From NCBI RefSeq assembly GCF_009797935.1, contig NZ_VOLC01000003.1:1-64000 (forward strand): 64,000 nucleotides of DNA. The letters are read 5' to 3'. This stretch comes from Lunatibacter salilacus (GTDB lineage: Bacteria; Bacteroidota; Bacteroidia; Cytophagales; Cyclobacteriaceae). Positions 16,480-25,691 of this stretch are shown piece by piece. The notes below the pieces were generated by a model, which saw nothing but the letters and a program-made list of their open reading frames with translations, ran no database searches and had not been told where the DNA came from. How positions within the stretch are numbered: position 1 is the first letter of the stretch; each line of letters begins with the position of its first letter. The translations under genes and the position numbers were made by a program.

Positions 16480-18915
16480 TTAAAAATATACCCGGTACAT
16501 TAAATTTGGAAACAGGCCGAATTGTGTAACATAGCCTATGTCATCGGGTTCACCTTCATCGTAAAATTCAGATAATCTCCCCTTGGTGTTAGTAACATTA
16601 TCCAAGTTCATAAATAATTCATGTGTAGCCTTCGGTTTGTTCCACTTGTAACTTGCGGATAAAATCACCTGGTACACATCGCCCAGCCCATTTTCATAGG
16701 CCTTATTGTTGTCCCAGAATCGATTGTTAGTAGGGTCAACAGCAATATTGCCGTTCTCATCTCTCAAAAGAGGTATTATTTTTTGTCCACCTCCAAAAAA
16801 CAATTTTGCGTTGATGCCAAAAGTTTGGTTTTGGTTCCTTCCCAACTTTACAAATTCCTTCCCAAGCAGGAAATTGACCAAATAATTTCCATTATAGGCT
16901 GTATTTCTTTCCACTCCATCCAAGGCTGTGTATTTGGAATTATAAAGGGAAGCATTGATAAGGTAATAATAGTTTTTGTTGAAAAACCTTTCCAGCGTTA
17001 ACTCGATGCCATAGTTTTTTCCGGTCCCCTCGTTGACTAATTCCACATATCGGTAATCAAGCCTTTCATTGATGGTGGAGTAATTACTGGTCAAGCTGTT
17101 TTCTACCGGTAAATTGTAAAGATCTTGGTAATAAACTTCTGCTTTAGCCATCAGGTGTTCCGTGAAACGTTTTTCAAAGCCTATAACATAATGGTGCGCC
17201 TTCAGAACATCGAGGTCATGATTTGGCTCGAATACCCCTCCATCTGCTTGCTCAACTTTGGCGAAATAATGGTGGATGCTTTCCATATTACTGTGTTTTC
17301 CATAGCCCGCATGGATTGAAGTGGTGTTGTCCAATATCCAGTTCATGGCAATTCTTGGTTCCAAAGCGCTTTTATTGTTGAGCAACACATTCATGTTTTG
17401 AAGACCGGATACTATTGTAATGTTTTCATTTACACGGTGTTTCCAGCTTATAAAATTCCTAATAGTACCTACCTGTTCCTTGAAATCAATCAGTGTTACC
17501 CTGTTGGCTTCATTATCCTGGAACTGGCTTTGGCGATAGGCATAATCAAAAAGCGTATATTTAGTACCCAATTCAATTTTATTCCTTGCATTGAGTTTAT
17601 TGGTATAAGTAATCGCTCCCCTATAGGCCGCTTTTTTCAAACCACCTTCAAAGTTAAGGGTATTGTTTACCACCGAATCCCTTAAAAAGCCACCTTCCGG
17701 ATCCAGAATTTTCACGGTTTTTGATTCAAATATTTTATCGTCAATACCTTCATTGGAATATGCAAGAGTGGTATGGATAAAGCTGTTTTTATTTAGATTC
17801 AACGTGTGATTGATACCTGTATTTAATAAATGGGCAGTTTTTTCAAAATCTTCCCTGATATCTGAAATCATGAATCGATCCCCAGGGGTTTCCCAAACGG
17901 AGGGTGTCACATCTTCAAAGAAAAAACCGCTCTTACCTGCCAAGGCAAACAGTGAAAATGTCCCCATTTTTTTGGTGGGTAAAACAACCTTTAAGGCAGC
18001 GTCCTGGAATTTTGGGGTTCCACCTATATCGACCATACCCAGGTTATCGATTAGTGAAATGGTGGAATACCTGTAATTTGCCAAAAAGGACCCTGAATAT
18101 CCCTTCTTGAAAGGACCTTCCATGGTTAGATCCATCCCCAAAAGACCAACTCCTAAAACGGATTCAAGCTTTTCGTTATTTCCGGCCCTCAGTTTTACAT
18201 CATAAACACCGGACAGGACATCCCCGTATTCAGGAGAAAATGCACCTGTATAAAAATCCGAGGTGGCCAATAAGTTATTGTTAAGCGTACTGACTGCTCC
18301 CCCGACCGAATTTTGGTCCGCCCAATGGTTGGGATTTGTAATTTCCACCCCTTCGAGACGCCACTGAACATATTTTGGGGAATTGCCTCTTACGATAACA
18401 TCATTATTTCCATCTTGGGTGCTGGTCACACCTGCAAAATTAGACATGATCCTGGAAGGATCGTTGAAACCGCCTGCATATCTGCTGGTTTCTTCGGCTG
18501 ATATGGAACGTGCGCTGACAAGCGCCATTTCATTGGTTGCCTGCCCCTTTTCCTGGTTGGCTGTTATTACCACTTCATTCATGGATATTGCGGATTCCTG
18601 AAGGGATAAATTTAATACGACCTCTTTGCCGGAGTTTACCACAATGTCTGGTATAGCTTTGGCTTCATACCCCAAATAGGACATTAGTAAAGATATTCTT
18701 CCTGTCGGAATCTTATCCAACCTGAAATTGCCATTTAGATCCGAAACTGTGCCGATTACAGGATTTGTTCCCACCACCATTATAGTAGCTCCAGCAATCG
18801 GAGATTTGCTGTCGCTATCCATGATCGTTCCTCTTACCGTTTGGGACAACTGTTGTGTTATAGCCATTGTAGAATACATGACCAGAATAAATGTTGTAAA
18901 AACTTTAAATTTCAT
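16480..18915 (-). CDS. TonB-dependent receptor with carboxypeptidase-like N-terminal domain
   Basis: The 811-residue protein has a signal peptide, then a carboxypeptidase-regulatory-like beta-sandwich (about 26-110; GTIMDSDSKSPIAGATIMVV). A plug domain follows (about 115-240; ITANQEKGQ... DVIVRGNSPKYVQWRLEGVE), then the 22-strand barrel ending in an aromatic residue (YRVYF). It imports an unknown substrate across the outer membrane using TonB. No SusD partner is present, so it is not a SusC. The gene sits between two Crp/Fnr genes and its promoter carries the shared operator, which suggests a response to the same signal. Confidence 0.88.
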   Translation of the reverse strand: MKFKVFTTFILVMYSTMAITQQLSQTVRGTIMDSDSKSPIAGATIMVVGTNPVIGTVSDLNGNFRLDKIPTGRISLLMSYLGYEAKAIPDIVVNSGKEVVLNLSLQESAISMNEVVITANQEKGQATNEMALVSARSISAEETSRYAGGFNDPSRIMSNFAGVTSTQDGNNDVIVRGNSPKYVQWRLEGVEITNPNHWADQNSVGGAVSTLNNNLLATSDFYTGAFSPEYGDVLSGVYDVKLRAGNNEKLESVLGVGLLGMDLTMEGPFKKGYSGSFLANYRYSTISLIDNLGMVDIGGTPKFQDAALKVVLPTKKMGTFSLFALAGKSGFFFEDVTPSVWETPGDRFMISDIREDFEKTAHLLNTGINHTLNLNKNSFIHTTLAYSNEGIDDKIFESKTVKILDPEGGFLRDSVVNNTLNFEGGLKKAAYRGAITYTNKLNARNKIELGTKYTLFDYAYRQSQFQDNEANRVTLIDFKEQVGTIRNFISWKHRVNENITIVSGLQNMNVLLNNKSALEPRIAMNWILDNTTSIHAGYGKHSNMESIHHYFAKVEQADGGVFEPNHDLDVLKAHHYVIGFEKRFTEHLMAKAEVYYQDLYNLPVENSLTSNYSTINERLDYRYVELVNEGTGKNYGIELTLERFFNKNYYYLINASLYNSKYTALDGVERNTAYNGNYLVNFLLGKEFVKLGRNQNQTFGINAKLFFGGGQKIIPLLRDENGNIAVDPTNNRFWDNNKAYENGLGDVYQVILSASYKWNKPKATHELFMNLDNVTNTKGRLSEFYDEGEPDDIGYVTQFGLFPNLMYRVYF

Positions 18916-18968
18916 GACGTTGATTTTTTTGATTAATTAGGTGTGGATATTATTAATGTTTATGATGA

Positions 18969-19013
18969 CAAAATTAGGGGTACGGGGAGGAGGTATTCGT
19001 TGACTTAAGTTAA
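18969..19013 (-). promoter_or_regulatory. TonB receptor promoter with Crp/Fnr-type operator
   Basis: TTGACTTAAGTTAA (19000-19013) is identical to the site at 12407 and is centred 34 bp upstream of TAATTTTG (18969-18976), an exact TAnnTTTG. The leader would be about 50 nt. Confidence 0.75.
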
Positions 19014-19224
19014 GAACTGAGATAGGGATTTAAAAAATGGCTAAATTTCGAATCTGGATAACTGAACAAAATTGTTTTGCCAAAATCAAGTCTATTAATC
19101 ATCCAGTTGGTTCTAAATTTTTAAAGAAGGTCGGGTCGACCTAATGCGTGAGATTTACATATATCCAGATAATGTTATTTATGTAATCCATAATATCAAA
19201 AAAAGCATTGAAGGGCATCTTGTA

Positions 19225-19371
19225 TTATTTACTTAATTTTACCCCAGATACTGGCAGGTATATACCCATATCATCACCGAAGTCTTTGATCAAATTAAAA
19301 GTCAATAGATAGATTGAACATATAAAAAATATTGCAGTAATAGCCAGTGCCGGTAAAAACTTACAACTTCG
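19225..19371 (-). pseudogene. C-terminal remnant of a membrane protein
   Basis: A 48-codon open stretch without an ATG near its start encodes a hydrophobic helix (FLPALAITAIFFICSIYLL) followed by LIKDFGDDMGIYLPVSGV and TAA. The family is not recognised. The remaining 19014-19623 gap shows nothing else. Confidence 0.3.
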
Positions 19372-19623
19372 TTACTGACTACTATATCACCTTGGTATAA
19401 AATCTATTTAAAAAAATCGCTCTAGGTACTAAAAATGACCAATCTTGGTCACACAACAGGATAGAAAATTACTCCACAAATTCACTAATGTAAAAATAAC
19501 ATGGATAAAGGAGTTATCTTAGGGAAGATTATTGTCCTTGCAGGACCCTTCTGAATGCAATGGCATTTTGTGTGGTTTCATAAATCCAAGTACAATTTAA
19601 ATTTATCGACAAATAAACTAATC

Positions 19624-20202
19624 ATGGACAACAAGTTGGTAGGGTACTTTTCCAGAATAATGCCTCTTTCAGACGAAGAGAAAATTGCTATAGCGGAAAG
19701 CATGGTGGTGAAAAATTATAAAAAGGGGACGGTTTTACTAGAGGAAGGGAAAATTTCCACTGAATGTTATTTTGTTATGGAGGGTTGTGTGCGACAATAT
19801 TATATAGTGGATGGGGAGGAGGTGACCAATAATTTTTTCACAGAAGAGCAGTTTGTAGTTTCGCACTTGAGTTTTTCGCAGAAAATTCCAGCCAACCATT
19901 ATTTTGGATGCTGCGAAGATTGTTTATTGGTTATTGCAAATGAACAAAAGGAAAAGGACCTCTACCAGCGCTTTCCCAAATTTGAAACCATTTCCAGAAT
20001 GGTTGTGGTAAAGGAATTTGGTGAGCAGCAAGCAGCAATGGCTTCCTATATCACCGATACTCCGGAACAAAGGTACCTTAAACTGTTGAAAACCAGGCCT
20101 GATTTATTTCAGAGAATTCCCCAATACCAACTTGCAAGTTATATAGGTGTCAAGCCTGAATCTCTCAGCAGGATCAGGAAAAGGATTTATCATAAGGTTT
20201 AA
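19624..20202 (+). CDS. Crp/Fnr-family transcriptional regulator (copy 3)
   Basis: The ATG at 19624 is chosen because it matches the start of copy 2 (MDNKLVGYF versus MENRLKSEL). An in-frame ATG at 19558 would add 22 unrelated residues. The 192-residue product has the sensor barrel (KKGTVLLEEGKISTECYF) and the helix-turn-helix RIPQYQLASYIGVKPESLSR, almost the same recognition helix as copy 2. Identical recognition residues suggest that both bind the same operator. The DUF6326 gene converges on it, mirroring the copy 2-DUF4386 pair. Confidence 0.88.
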   Translation: MDNKLVGYFSRIMPLSDEEKIAIAESMVVKNYKKGTVLLEEGKISTECYFVMEGCVRQYYIVDGEEVTNNFFTEEQFVVSHLSFSQKIPANHYFGCCEDCLLVIANEQKEKDLYQRFPKFETISRMVVVKEFGEQQAAMASYITDTPEQRYLKLLKTRPDLFQRIPQYQLASYIGVKPESLSRIRKRIYHKV

Positions 20203-20330
20203 CTTTCACAAAATTTAAAGGGAATTTATGGAAGATTTATTTCCAAAGCTTTTTCTATTTATACCTTTACAACAACATTCCCTTTTTTGTGTCCTAATTC
20301 TACCTATTTATTTTTTATAATCAACTGCCT

Positions 20331-20831
20331 TCATATTGTAGATATTTGACTGGCTATAATTTTAACTTCTTTACTGTCAGAGCATTCGTTTAATCGTGAC
20401 GTTGCTGGGGTAGTATCCTCAATGGATTTATCCAATTGGGTTGTTATTGGTATTCTCCAGTTCCAGGCAAAAATTACAATAGCTGTAGTACAGGCAATTT
20501 CTACTGTTGCAAAAAATACGTAATATACTGTCGGAACTGCTACGAAAAGCGTCATGATAAGGGTGATTGTCATGATAGAACCCGCAATAATACAAGCCAA
20601 CCTGTTTGCCTTATGATCCATTAATCTGGAGAGGAGTACCATCGATAGGGGGATCATCATATAGATTGACCCTCCTAGCAGAAAAGCTTCAGTCATTTCA
20701 ATAGCATGGTGCTTAATAGGGTCCATTAGGGTGACCACATCTCCGTAGGTATAGGTAAGCATGGCAAATAGCCATAGTGCAGAAAGTTTGGATTTCATGT
20801 CCACTTCAGAATTTGTTTTTTTTGGTTTCAT
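20331..20831 (-). CDS. DUF6326 family small membrane protein
   Basis: The 166-residue protein has four hydrophobic helices, with the family pattern LSALWLFAMLTYTYGDVVTL at the start, then MTEAFLLGGSIYMMIPLSMV and YYVFFATVEIACTTAIVIF. A polar tail of about 40 residues follows. Function is unknown; homologues often sit beside Crp or TetR-type regulators. The start may be the ATG at 20831 or an internal Met at codon 12. Its promoter carries the shared operator. Confidence 0.8.
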   Translation of the reverse strand: MKPKKTNSEVDMKSKLSALWLFAMLTYTYGDVVTLMDPIKHHAIEMTEAFLLGGSIYMMIPLSMVLLSRLMDHKANRLACIIAGSIMTITLIMTLFVAVPTVYYVFFATVEIACTTAIVIFAWNWRIPITTQLDKSIEDTTPATSRLNECSDSKEVKIIASQISTI

Positions 20832-20859
20832 CTTGTTTTTGATTTGATTAATAATAGGT

Positions 20860-20903
20860 CAAAGGTATTGGTCCCGTTTTTTAACTTCATTGACTTCGGT
20901 TAA
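20860..20903 (-). promoter_or_regulatory. DUF6326 promoter with Crp/Fnr-type operator
   Basis: TTGACTTCGGTTAA (20890-20903) is centred 33 bp upstream of TACCTTTG (20860-20867), an exact TAnnTTTG. The start codon is about 25 nt after the predicted start site. Confidence 0.75.
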
Positions 20904-20937
20904 GAAAAAAATTAACTTTTAGGATACAGCCGCTGAG

Positions 20938-22023
20938 TCACTTGATTTCAGGTAGAATATGAGTTTGCAAAATGGAGTAATGCATATCCACAACTGCTTG
21001 ATTAAATCCATGGGATGCCCCGGAGATAATGAAAAATTCTTTATTTGGGGCCTTTATTTTATCAAAATATGCCTTGGAAATTTCTGCGGGAGTAAGAATA
21101 TCCTTTTCCCCTTGGACCAGGAAAATTGGAATTTCAAAAAACAAACCATCTTCCATGAAATCCACAGTTGCGCTCATCGCTTTGATGCCTAATTGTGCAT
21201 GCCCTACATAATTGATAAATGAATAGTCATCACCATCTTCACGATGCTGGGCGTCTGTTGTATTGTTATAATCATCAGCCGGGTTCCACCAGGAATTTGG
21301 AGCAGGAATTGCATTTTTGCCTTCATATTTTTTGATTAGCTGCATCAGCTTCCCCATATCTCTGGCATTGTCATAGGGAGGTTTTCCAAGCGATTTCAAC
21401 GTGTTTATGGATTCATTATCCTCTTGCTCCAAGGCAAGGGAATGTAGCTTCCGGTAAACGATCTTCAAATCCTCTACCGGATTTACTAGTTGTGAATGGC
21501 CGATATAGGCGTAAAAAAGATCAGGTCGTTTCAATGCCATTTTTGCGCCTAAAACAGAACCCCAGGAAGATCCCATCAGGATTATTTTTTCCTTATCCAG
21601 CTTTTTAAGGAGATACTCTGCAAGTTCAATACCGTCAGCAACCATCTGATCAACCCTCAGCGGATTTTCAATCCAATAATCTTTATCCACATTTGCAGGT
21701 ATATTCCTTCCGAAAGTCCTTCCCGAACCCCGCTGATCCCAATTGACAATTACAAACTCATTTTCCCAATTGCCGAAAATAGCATTGGAATAAGGACTTA
21801 CAGGGCTGCCTGGTCCGCCATGTAAAATTAGGATCACGGGATTGGACTTATCAAGACCCGAGATCGTGACCCACTGTTCGATCCGTCCGATCGAAACATA
21901 TTTTTCTTCTCTTATGGATTGTCCCAGCAAAGGATAGCTGAAGAAAAGAAATAAAACAAGGGCACCAAATGCCGATTGTTTTTGAGAGATTAGGTTTAGC
22001 AGTATTTCTTTTTGGTATTTCAT
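20938..22023 (-). CDS. Secreted alpha/beta hydrolase, proline iminopeptidase-like
   Basis: The 361-residue protein has an N-terminal hydrophobic signal (ALVLFLFFSYPLLGQ), the oxyanion motif HGGPGSP (68-74), DQRGSG (96-101) and the nucleophile elbow GSSWGS with Ser153. A late Asp precedes the SHGF His. This matches peptidase family S33. It probably acts in the periplasm on short peptides. It follows the dipeptidase gene after 36 nt on the same strand, so the two likely form a peptide-degrading operon. Confidence 0.85.
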   Translation of the reverse strand: MKYQKEILLNLISQKQSAFGALVLFLFFSYPLLGQSIREEKYVSIGRIEQWVTISGLDKSNPVILILHGGPGSPVSPYSNAIFGNWENEFVIVNWDQRGSGRTFGRNIPANVDKDYWIENPLRVDQMVADGIELAEYLLKKLDKEKIILMGSSWGSVLGAKMALKRPDLFYAYIGHSQLVNPVEDLKIVYRKLHSLALEQEDNESINTLKSLGKPPYDNARDMGKLMQLIKKYEGKNAIPAPNSWWNPADDYNNTTDAQHREDGDDYSFINYVGHAQLGIKAMSATVDFMEDGLFFEIPIFLVQGEKDILTPAEISKAYFDKIKAPNKEFFIISGASHGFNQAVVDMHYSILQTHILPEIK

Positions 22024-22059
22024 TCAGCAAAATTGATTTCCATTAAACTAGGGAGATCT

Positions 22060-23313
22060 TTATTTCCCCTCAGTTACCTGACGGATCACACGGAGCCAGT
22101 TTAAGCCGAGGATCTTTTTGATTCGCTTGTCGCTGTACCCGAGTCTTTGCATCGCCATGGTTATTTGGGGAAAGTCGCTGATGTCTCTAATTTCACGCGG
22201 CAGTTCAGGACCGCCATCTAAATCGGACCCTATAGCAATATGGTCCTCTCCAACTAAATTAACCCCATAATCGATCACCTTTGCCAACTGGTCCACATGC
22301 ATCCAATATTCATCAGGGATGGTACCCCGGAAATTCAACGGTACCTCTTTCAGCACCTCCCTGTCAACCTCTTCAATGGTATTCAGTGGAGCAGCGTGTA
22401 CTGTTCCCGGCTTCGTCTCTCTGGGCGTTTCCTGCCCTTGCTGCCAAGCCCAGTATGTTGGATTGTTAAATAGACTTCCAAAGTGGACACCTATTACCCC
22501 TCCTTTTGCTGCGACCGCTTTTGCTGCTTCATCAGTAATGCACCTTGGATGAGGCACTATGCTGTAAAATCCTCCATGACTGTAAATCACGGGATGTTTA
22601 CTTGCCTCCGCGCTTTGAATGATAGCGTCATTGGAGGCGTGGGCAACGTTAATAACCATTCCCAGGCTATTCATTTCGGCGATGATATCTTTTCCAAGCG
22701 AATTTATTCCACCCCAACGACTGACATCATTGCAAGAATCAATAAAGGCATTGGTGGTATTGTGTGCGGTAAGCTGCACGGACCTAAGGCCTAATCGGTA
22801 AAGTGCCCGGAGCAGGTTGATATCACCATCCATGTCATACGGGCCTTCCAAATCCAGGAACGCAGCAATCTTTCCTTTCTTGCAAATTCTTTCTATGTCA
22901 GATGCGGTAAGCGCCAGTTCTATCACAGCATGGTTTTTTTTAATCTGGTCCAGTGCAAGATTTACTACACGAAAGGTGTTTTTAGTCTCGAATCTTCCAG
23001 GATAATAGTGTTCAGGAGTGTAAACGGAGAAAAACATAGCATCTACGCCGCCTTCTTTAGCTCTTGGAAGATCGACTGTCCCATCCGAATAGCGCTGCCC
23101 GATGTCAGTGCCCATAAGAAGTTCCCGGGTCATAACATGTGTATGTCCGTCCATCACCAGTGCCTTACGGTGCACTTCAGGCATAGTCGTGTCTTGGGGA
23201 TTTAAAGGAAGACTATATCCGGATATAGGTGCGGATAACAGGCTTTTTATTGGAAAAATACTTCCTGCTATAGGGAGAAGTGTTAGGCTTTTTAAAAGGT
23301 CTCGGCGTTTCAT
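22060..23313 (-). CDS. Membrane dipeptidase family protein (M19)
   Basis: The 417-residue protein has a Tat-like leader (KRRDLLKSL then a hydrophobic stretch) and a renal-dipeptidase-type barrel. Metal ligands are visible as DGHTHV near the start, LDLEGPYD (bridging Glu), NVAHASNDA and YSHGGF, and the late IAIGSDLDGG is typical of the family. It would cleave dipeptides or related amides outside the cytoplasm with two zinc ions. Its partner is the S33 hydrolase downstream. Confidence 0.88.
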   Translation of the reverse strand: MKRRDLLKSLTLLPIAGSIFPIKSLLSAPISGYSLPLNPQDTTMPEVHRKALVMDGHTHVMTRELLMGTDIGQRYSDGTVDLPRAKEGGVDAMFFSVYTPEHYYPGRFETKNTFRVVNLALDQIKKNHAVIELALTASDIERICKKGKIAAFLDLEGPYDMDGDINLLRALYRLGLRSVQLTAHNTTNAFIDSCNDVSRWGGINSLGKDIIAEMNSLGMVINVAHASNDAIIQSAEASKHPVIYSHGGFYSIVPHPRCITDEAAKAVAAKGGVIGVHFGSLFNNPTYWAWQQGQETPRETKPGTVHAAPLNTIEEVDREVLKEVPLNFRGTIPDEYWMHVDQLAKVIDYGVNLVGEDHIAIGSDLDGGPELPREIRDISDFPQITMAMQRLGYSDKRIKKILGLNWLRVIRQVTEGK

Positions 23314-23502
23314 GTGTTTTCTAATTATTTTTAGTTGGATATTTAATCCCCTTTTTATGTGCTATTACAGCTATAAGTTGCTTCATTTAGAAGAAACTGA
23401 TTTATTTGTCCCTGTACTCTTAAATCGGAAAGTCAGAGATAGGAAATGGAGTTGACTCCATTAACTTTTGAGGCTCACCACGGCAACAGTTGAACACTCA
23501 CG

Positions 23503-24870
23503 CTATTCATCAAATCCCCTTATATAGGGACGGCTAGGTGGGCGCTCACCGCTATTAAATTGGGCTCCCCTTGTGGATCGGTAGGTCATGTTCATGAAAG
23601 GCGTCTCGATTTTGCGTCCGACCGCGGTGAATACGCCGTTCTCCCAGTTCGATTGCATATAGTGATTCACGATGCCGGTTGAAAGAAGTAGTCTTTCAGC
23701 ATGGAAAGGTTCCTTTTTGGTTACCATCATTTCGGTAATCCAGTGCGGTTGGGCATTTGAGGCGTGGTATTGATCAAAGGGACCCGCCCAGCCCAGCATA
23801 GAAATGATCTCAGGATCCTTTTGCCCATCAATTTCCGCGGCATAGGTCCAGCCCACACCCCGGCCAGAAAGCACTGCGGCTTTTGTTCCGTCATTGTACT
23901 CCACTAGACAAAGGTTTGCTTGGGCATTCTGCTGAAAATGCCCAGGTTCTAATTCAAATTTTTCCGCTACAGCGTCCAACAGCTTGCCAGCCCAAGGATT
24001 GCTTTCTACCCAATTCCAGGTTTCAGGCCCTCTTATTGATTGAACCGATTTGACGCCTGTCTCACCACCTTTTCGGCGCTCTACAAAGGCTTGAAGAACG
24101 TCTATACAATGGAATATGCCACCTTCATCTCCTGCCCCGCCCAGTACAATTGAATAGTTTATGGGTGTATCGATATCCAGTTCTTTCTCGGGTTTACGGT
24201 AGTAAATTGGTATGGAGGAACCTCCGGTTAAAGGAAAGTTAAGCTCACGGGATTTGTCAAACATCCACTTGGCTTCATCCCAACTGTAGGAGAGGTGCTT
24301 GTCGTTAAAAACCGGGACCGATCGCTTACTCTCCTCGAAAACCCGAACAACCTGATTGTAGATCCACCAGCGCGGTAAAAGCCAGTGTCCTTTCAGGTCT
24401 TTTGGATAGTTCCCATGTTCTCCCACGATGACCACACCGTCCACCGCAAGTTCTTTCCCTCCAAGTGTTACTGCCTTCTCCACAGTTTCAAAAACAGGAA
24501 TACCCTTAGCTTTCGCAACTTTCTGGCCAAGTACACTTTCGTCATGCTGATGCAGGTAAAGAGAGGCCACGTCCACCCGAGAAGGAGTATATGCACCCTG
24601 CCACCAATATCCGTCAATCAATTTAATTACAATCCAGTCCGCATGTGAGTTCGTGGCACCCCAATAGCTTGCCAAAACGGCAATTCGTGGTCGGAAAGGC
24701 TCAGTCTGCGCTACAACACCGGAGGGAATTCCCACTAATGCCGTCAAACCGGCCATGCCGGTTATTCCCAACATTTCCCGGCGGGTGATGACATGGTTTG
24801 GATTTATTAATTCAGCATATGGGAATAAATCCTTCGCCTTGGTACGCTCTTCGGTTTTTTTCTTGGCCAT
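23503..24870 (-). CDS. Tat-exported protein of unknown function
   Basis: The 455-residue protein has a charged N-terminus and a twin-arginine motif (ITRREMLGITG) at about 28-38, followed by a hydrophobic segment. The mature part begins RPRIAVLASYWGATNSHADW and contains nucleotide-fold-like strands (DGVVIVGEHGNYP). It ends in a region rich in Trp, Glu and His (NHYMQSNWENG). It resembles family members distantly related to Gfo/Idh/MocA proteins that occur in planctomycetes and Bacteroidota, but I cannot assign an activity. It lies upstream of the dipeptidase gene on the same strand with a 190-bp gap. Confidence 0.6.
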   Translation of the reverse strand: MAKKKTEERTKAKDLFPYAELINPNHVITRREMLGITGMAGLTALVGIPSGVVAQTEPFRPRIAVLASYWGATNSHADWIVIKLIDGYWWQGAYTPSRVDVASLYLHQHDESVLGQKVAKAKGIPVFETVEKAVTLGGKELAVDGVVIVGEHGNYPKDLKGHWLLPRWWIYNQVVRVFEESKRSVPVFNDKHLSYSWDEAKWMFDKSRELNFPLTGGSSIPIYYRKPEKELDIDTPINYSIVLGGAGDEGGIFHCIDVLQAFVERRKGGETGVKSVQSIRGPETWNWVESNPWAGKLLDAVAEKFELEPGHFQQNAQANLCLVEYNDGTKAAVLSGRGVGWTYAAEIDGQKDPEIISMLGWAGPFDQYHASNAQPHWITEMMVTKKEPFHAERLLLSTGIVNHYMQSNWENGVFTAVGRKIETPFMNMTYRSTRGAQFNSGERPPSRPYIRGFDE

Positions 24871-24991
24871 ATTATTGAGAATTTCAGTGTTTAAGAATGA
24901 ATAGGTACTCTAACCATCTAACACAAAGCTAATTAAATATAAACCAATTGCTTCCTACCAAGTAGTCTTTTTTATGGATTATTAGGTCATA

Positions 24992-25687
24992 TCATAAGGA
25001 CCAGTAAACACCAAACTTAAGCCAAAGCCTACTCCTGAATCGTTGGGGAACCAGATAGTCATCGGTTCGGTAGTCCAGCCCCACTTCATACTTGGTATTA
25101 TCATCTATAAAAAATCCCAAAGAGGCAACCAAGCGGTTTTCTATGTCGTCTTCGGCATCTTGATACATGTAAATTGCCTCATTTGACAGGGAAAGATACT
25201 TCTCACCGGGATCCAGATTAATGCCCTGAAGAGGTATTTGAACAGAGTACCTATATCGCAGTCTTAATAGTGCTGATTCTTCGTCAAAAAATGTCTGGTC
25301 TGTTCTAATTCTGTGACCAATCCTAAAAAAGTTGCTTCGCTGTAAGATTGCCACCTGCTGAATAGATCTATGGGTATTTTCACCCTCTTCAAGTCTATAC
25401 TGATATCCCATATCCACCTTTACGAACGGGTTTAGACGCCTACCAATAAAGGACTGAAGATCGGTAAGCGTATGGCTGTATTTCAACTCCCTGTTTAGCC
25501 GTTGCGCATCGAACATCCCATGCTGGGATTCAACTTTATGGGTAACATAGTAAACATCTGAAATATCGTAGGTCAATTGTGCCTCAGGAAACAGTCCTGA
25601 GGTAAACAGGTGACGTCCTTGGGCCATTGCGTTTTCCGAATTCCAATAATTTAGCAAAGTAAAAAGGATCAAAAAGAATTTTCTCAT
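24992..25687 (-). CDS. DUF2490 family outer-membrane beta-barrel protein
   Basis: The 231-residue protein has a signal peptide and alternating amphipathic strands with the DUF2490 pattern: RIGHRIRTDQTFFDE, ALLRLRYRYS, YLSLSNEAIYMYQD and VGLDYRTDDY near the C-terminus. Such proteins are predicted barrels of unknown role. The gene starts 4 nt after the stop of the PepSY-like gene, so the two are co-transcribed. Confidence 0.8.
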   Translation of the reverse strand: MRKFFLILFTLLNYWNSENAMAQGRHLFTSGLFPEAQLTYDISDVYYVTHKVESQHGMFDAQRLNRELKYSHTLTDLQSFIGRRLNPFVKVDMGYQYRLEEGENTHRSIQQVAILQRSNFFRIGHRIRTDQTFFDEESALLRLRYRYSVQIPLQGINLDPGEKYLSLSNEAIYMYQDAEDDIENRLVASLGFFIDDNTKYEVGLDYRTDDYLVPQRFRSRLWLKFGVYWSL

Positions 25688-25691
25688 TTAT

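Noticed and set aside
23451-23475. Further Crp/Fnr-type operator (TTGACTCCATTAA)
   Set aside because: The half-site spacing is wrong and no TAnnTTTG lies 33-34 bp away in either direction.
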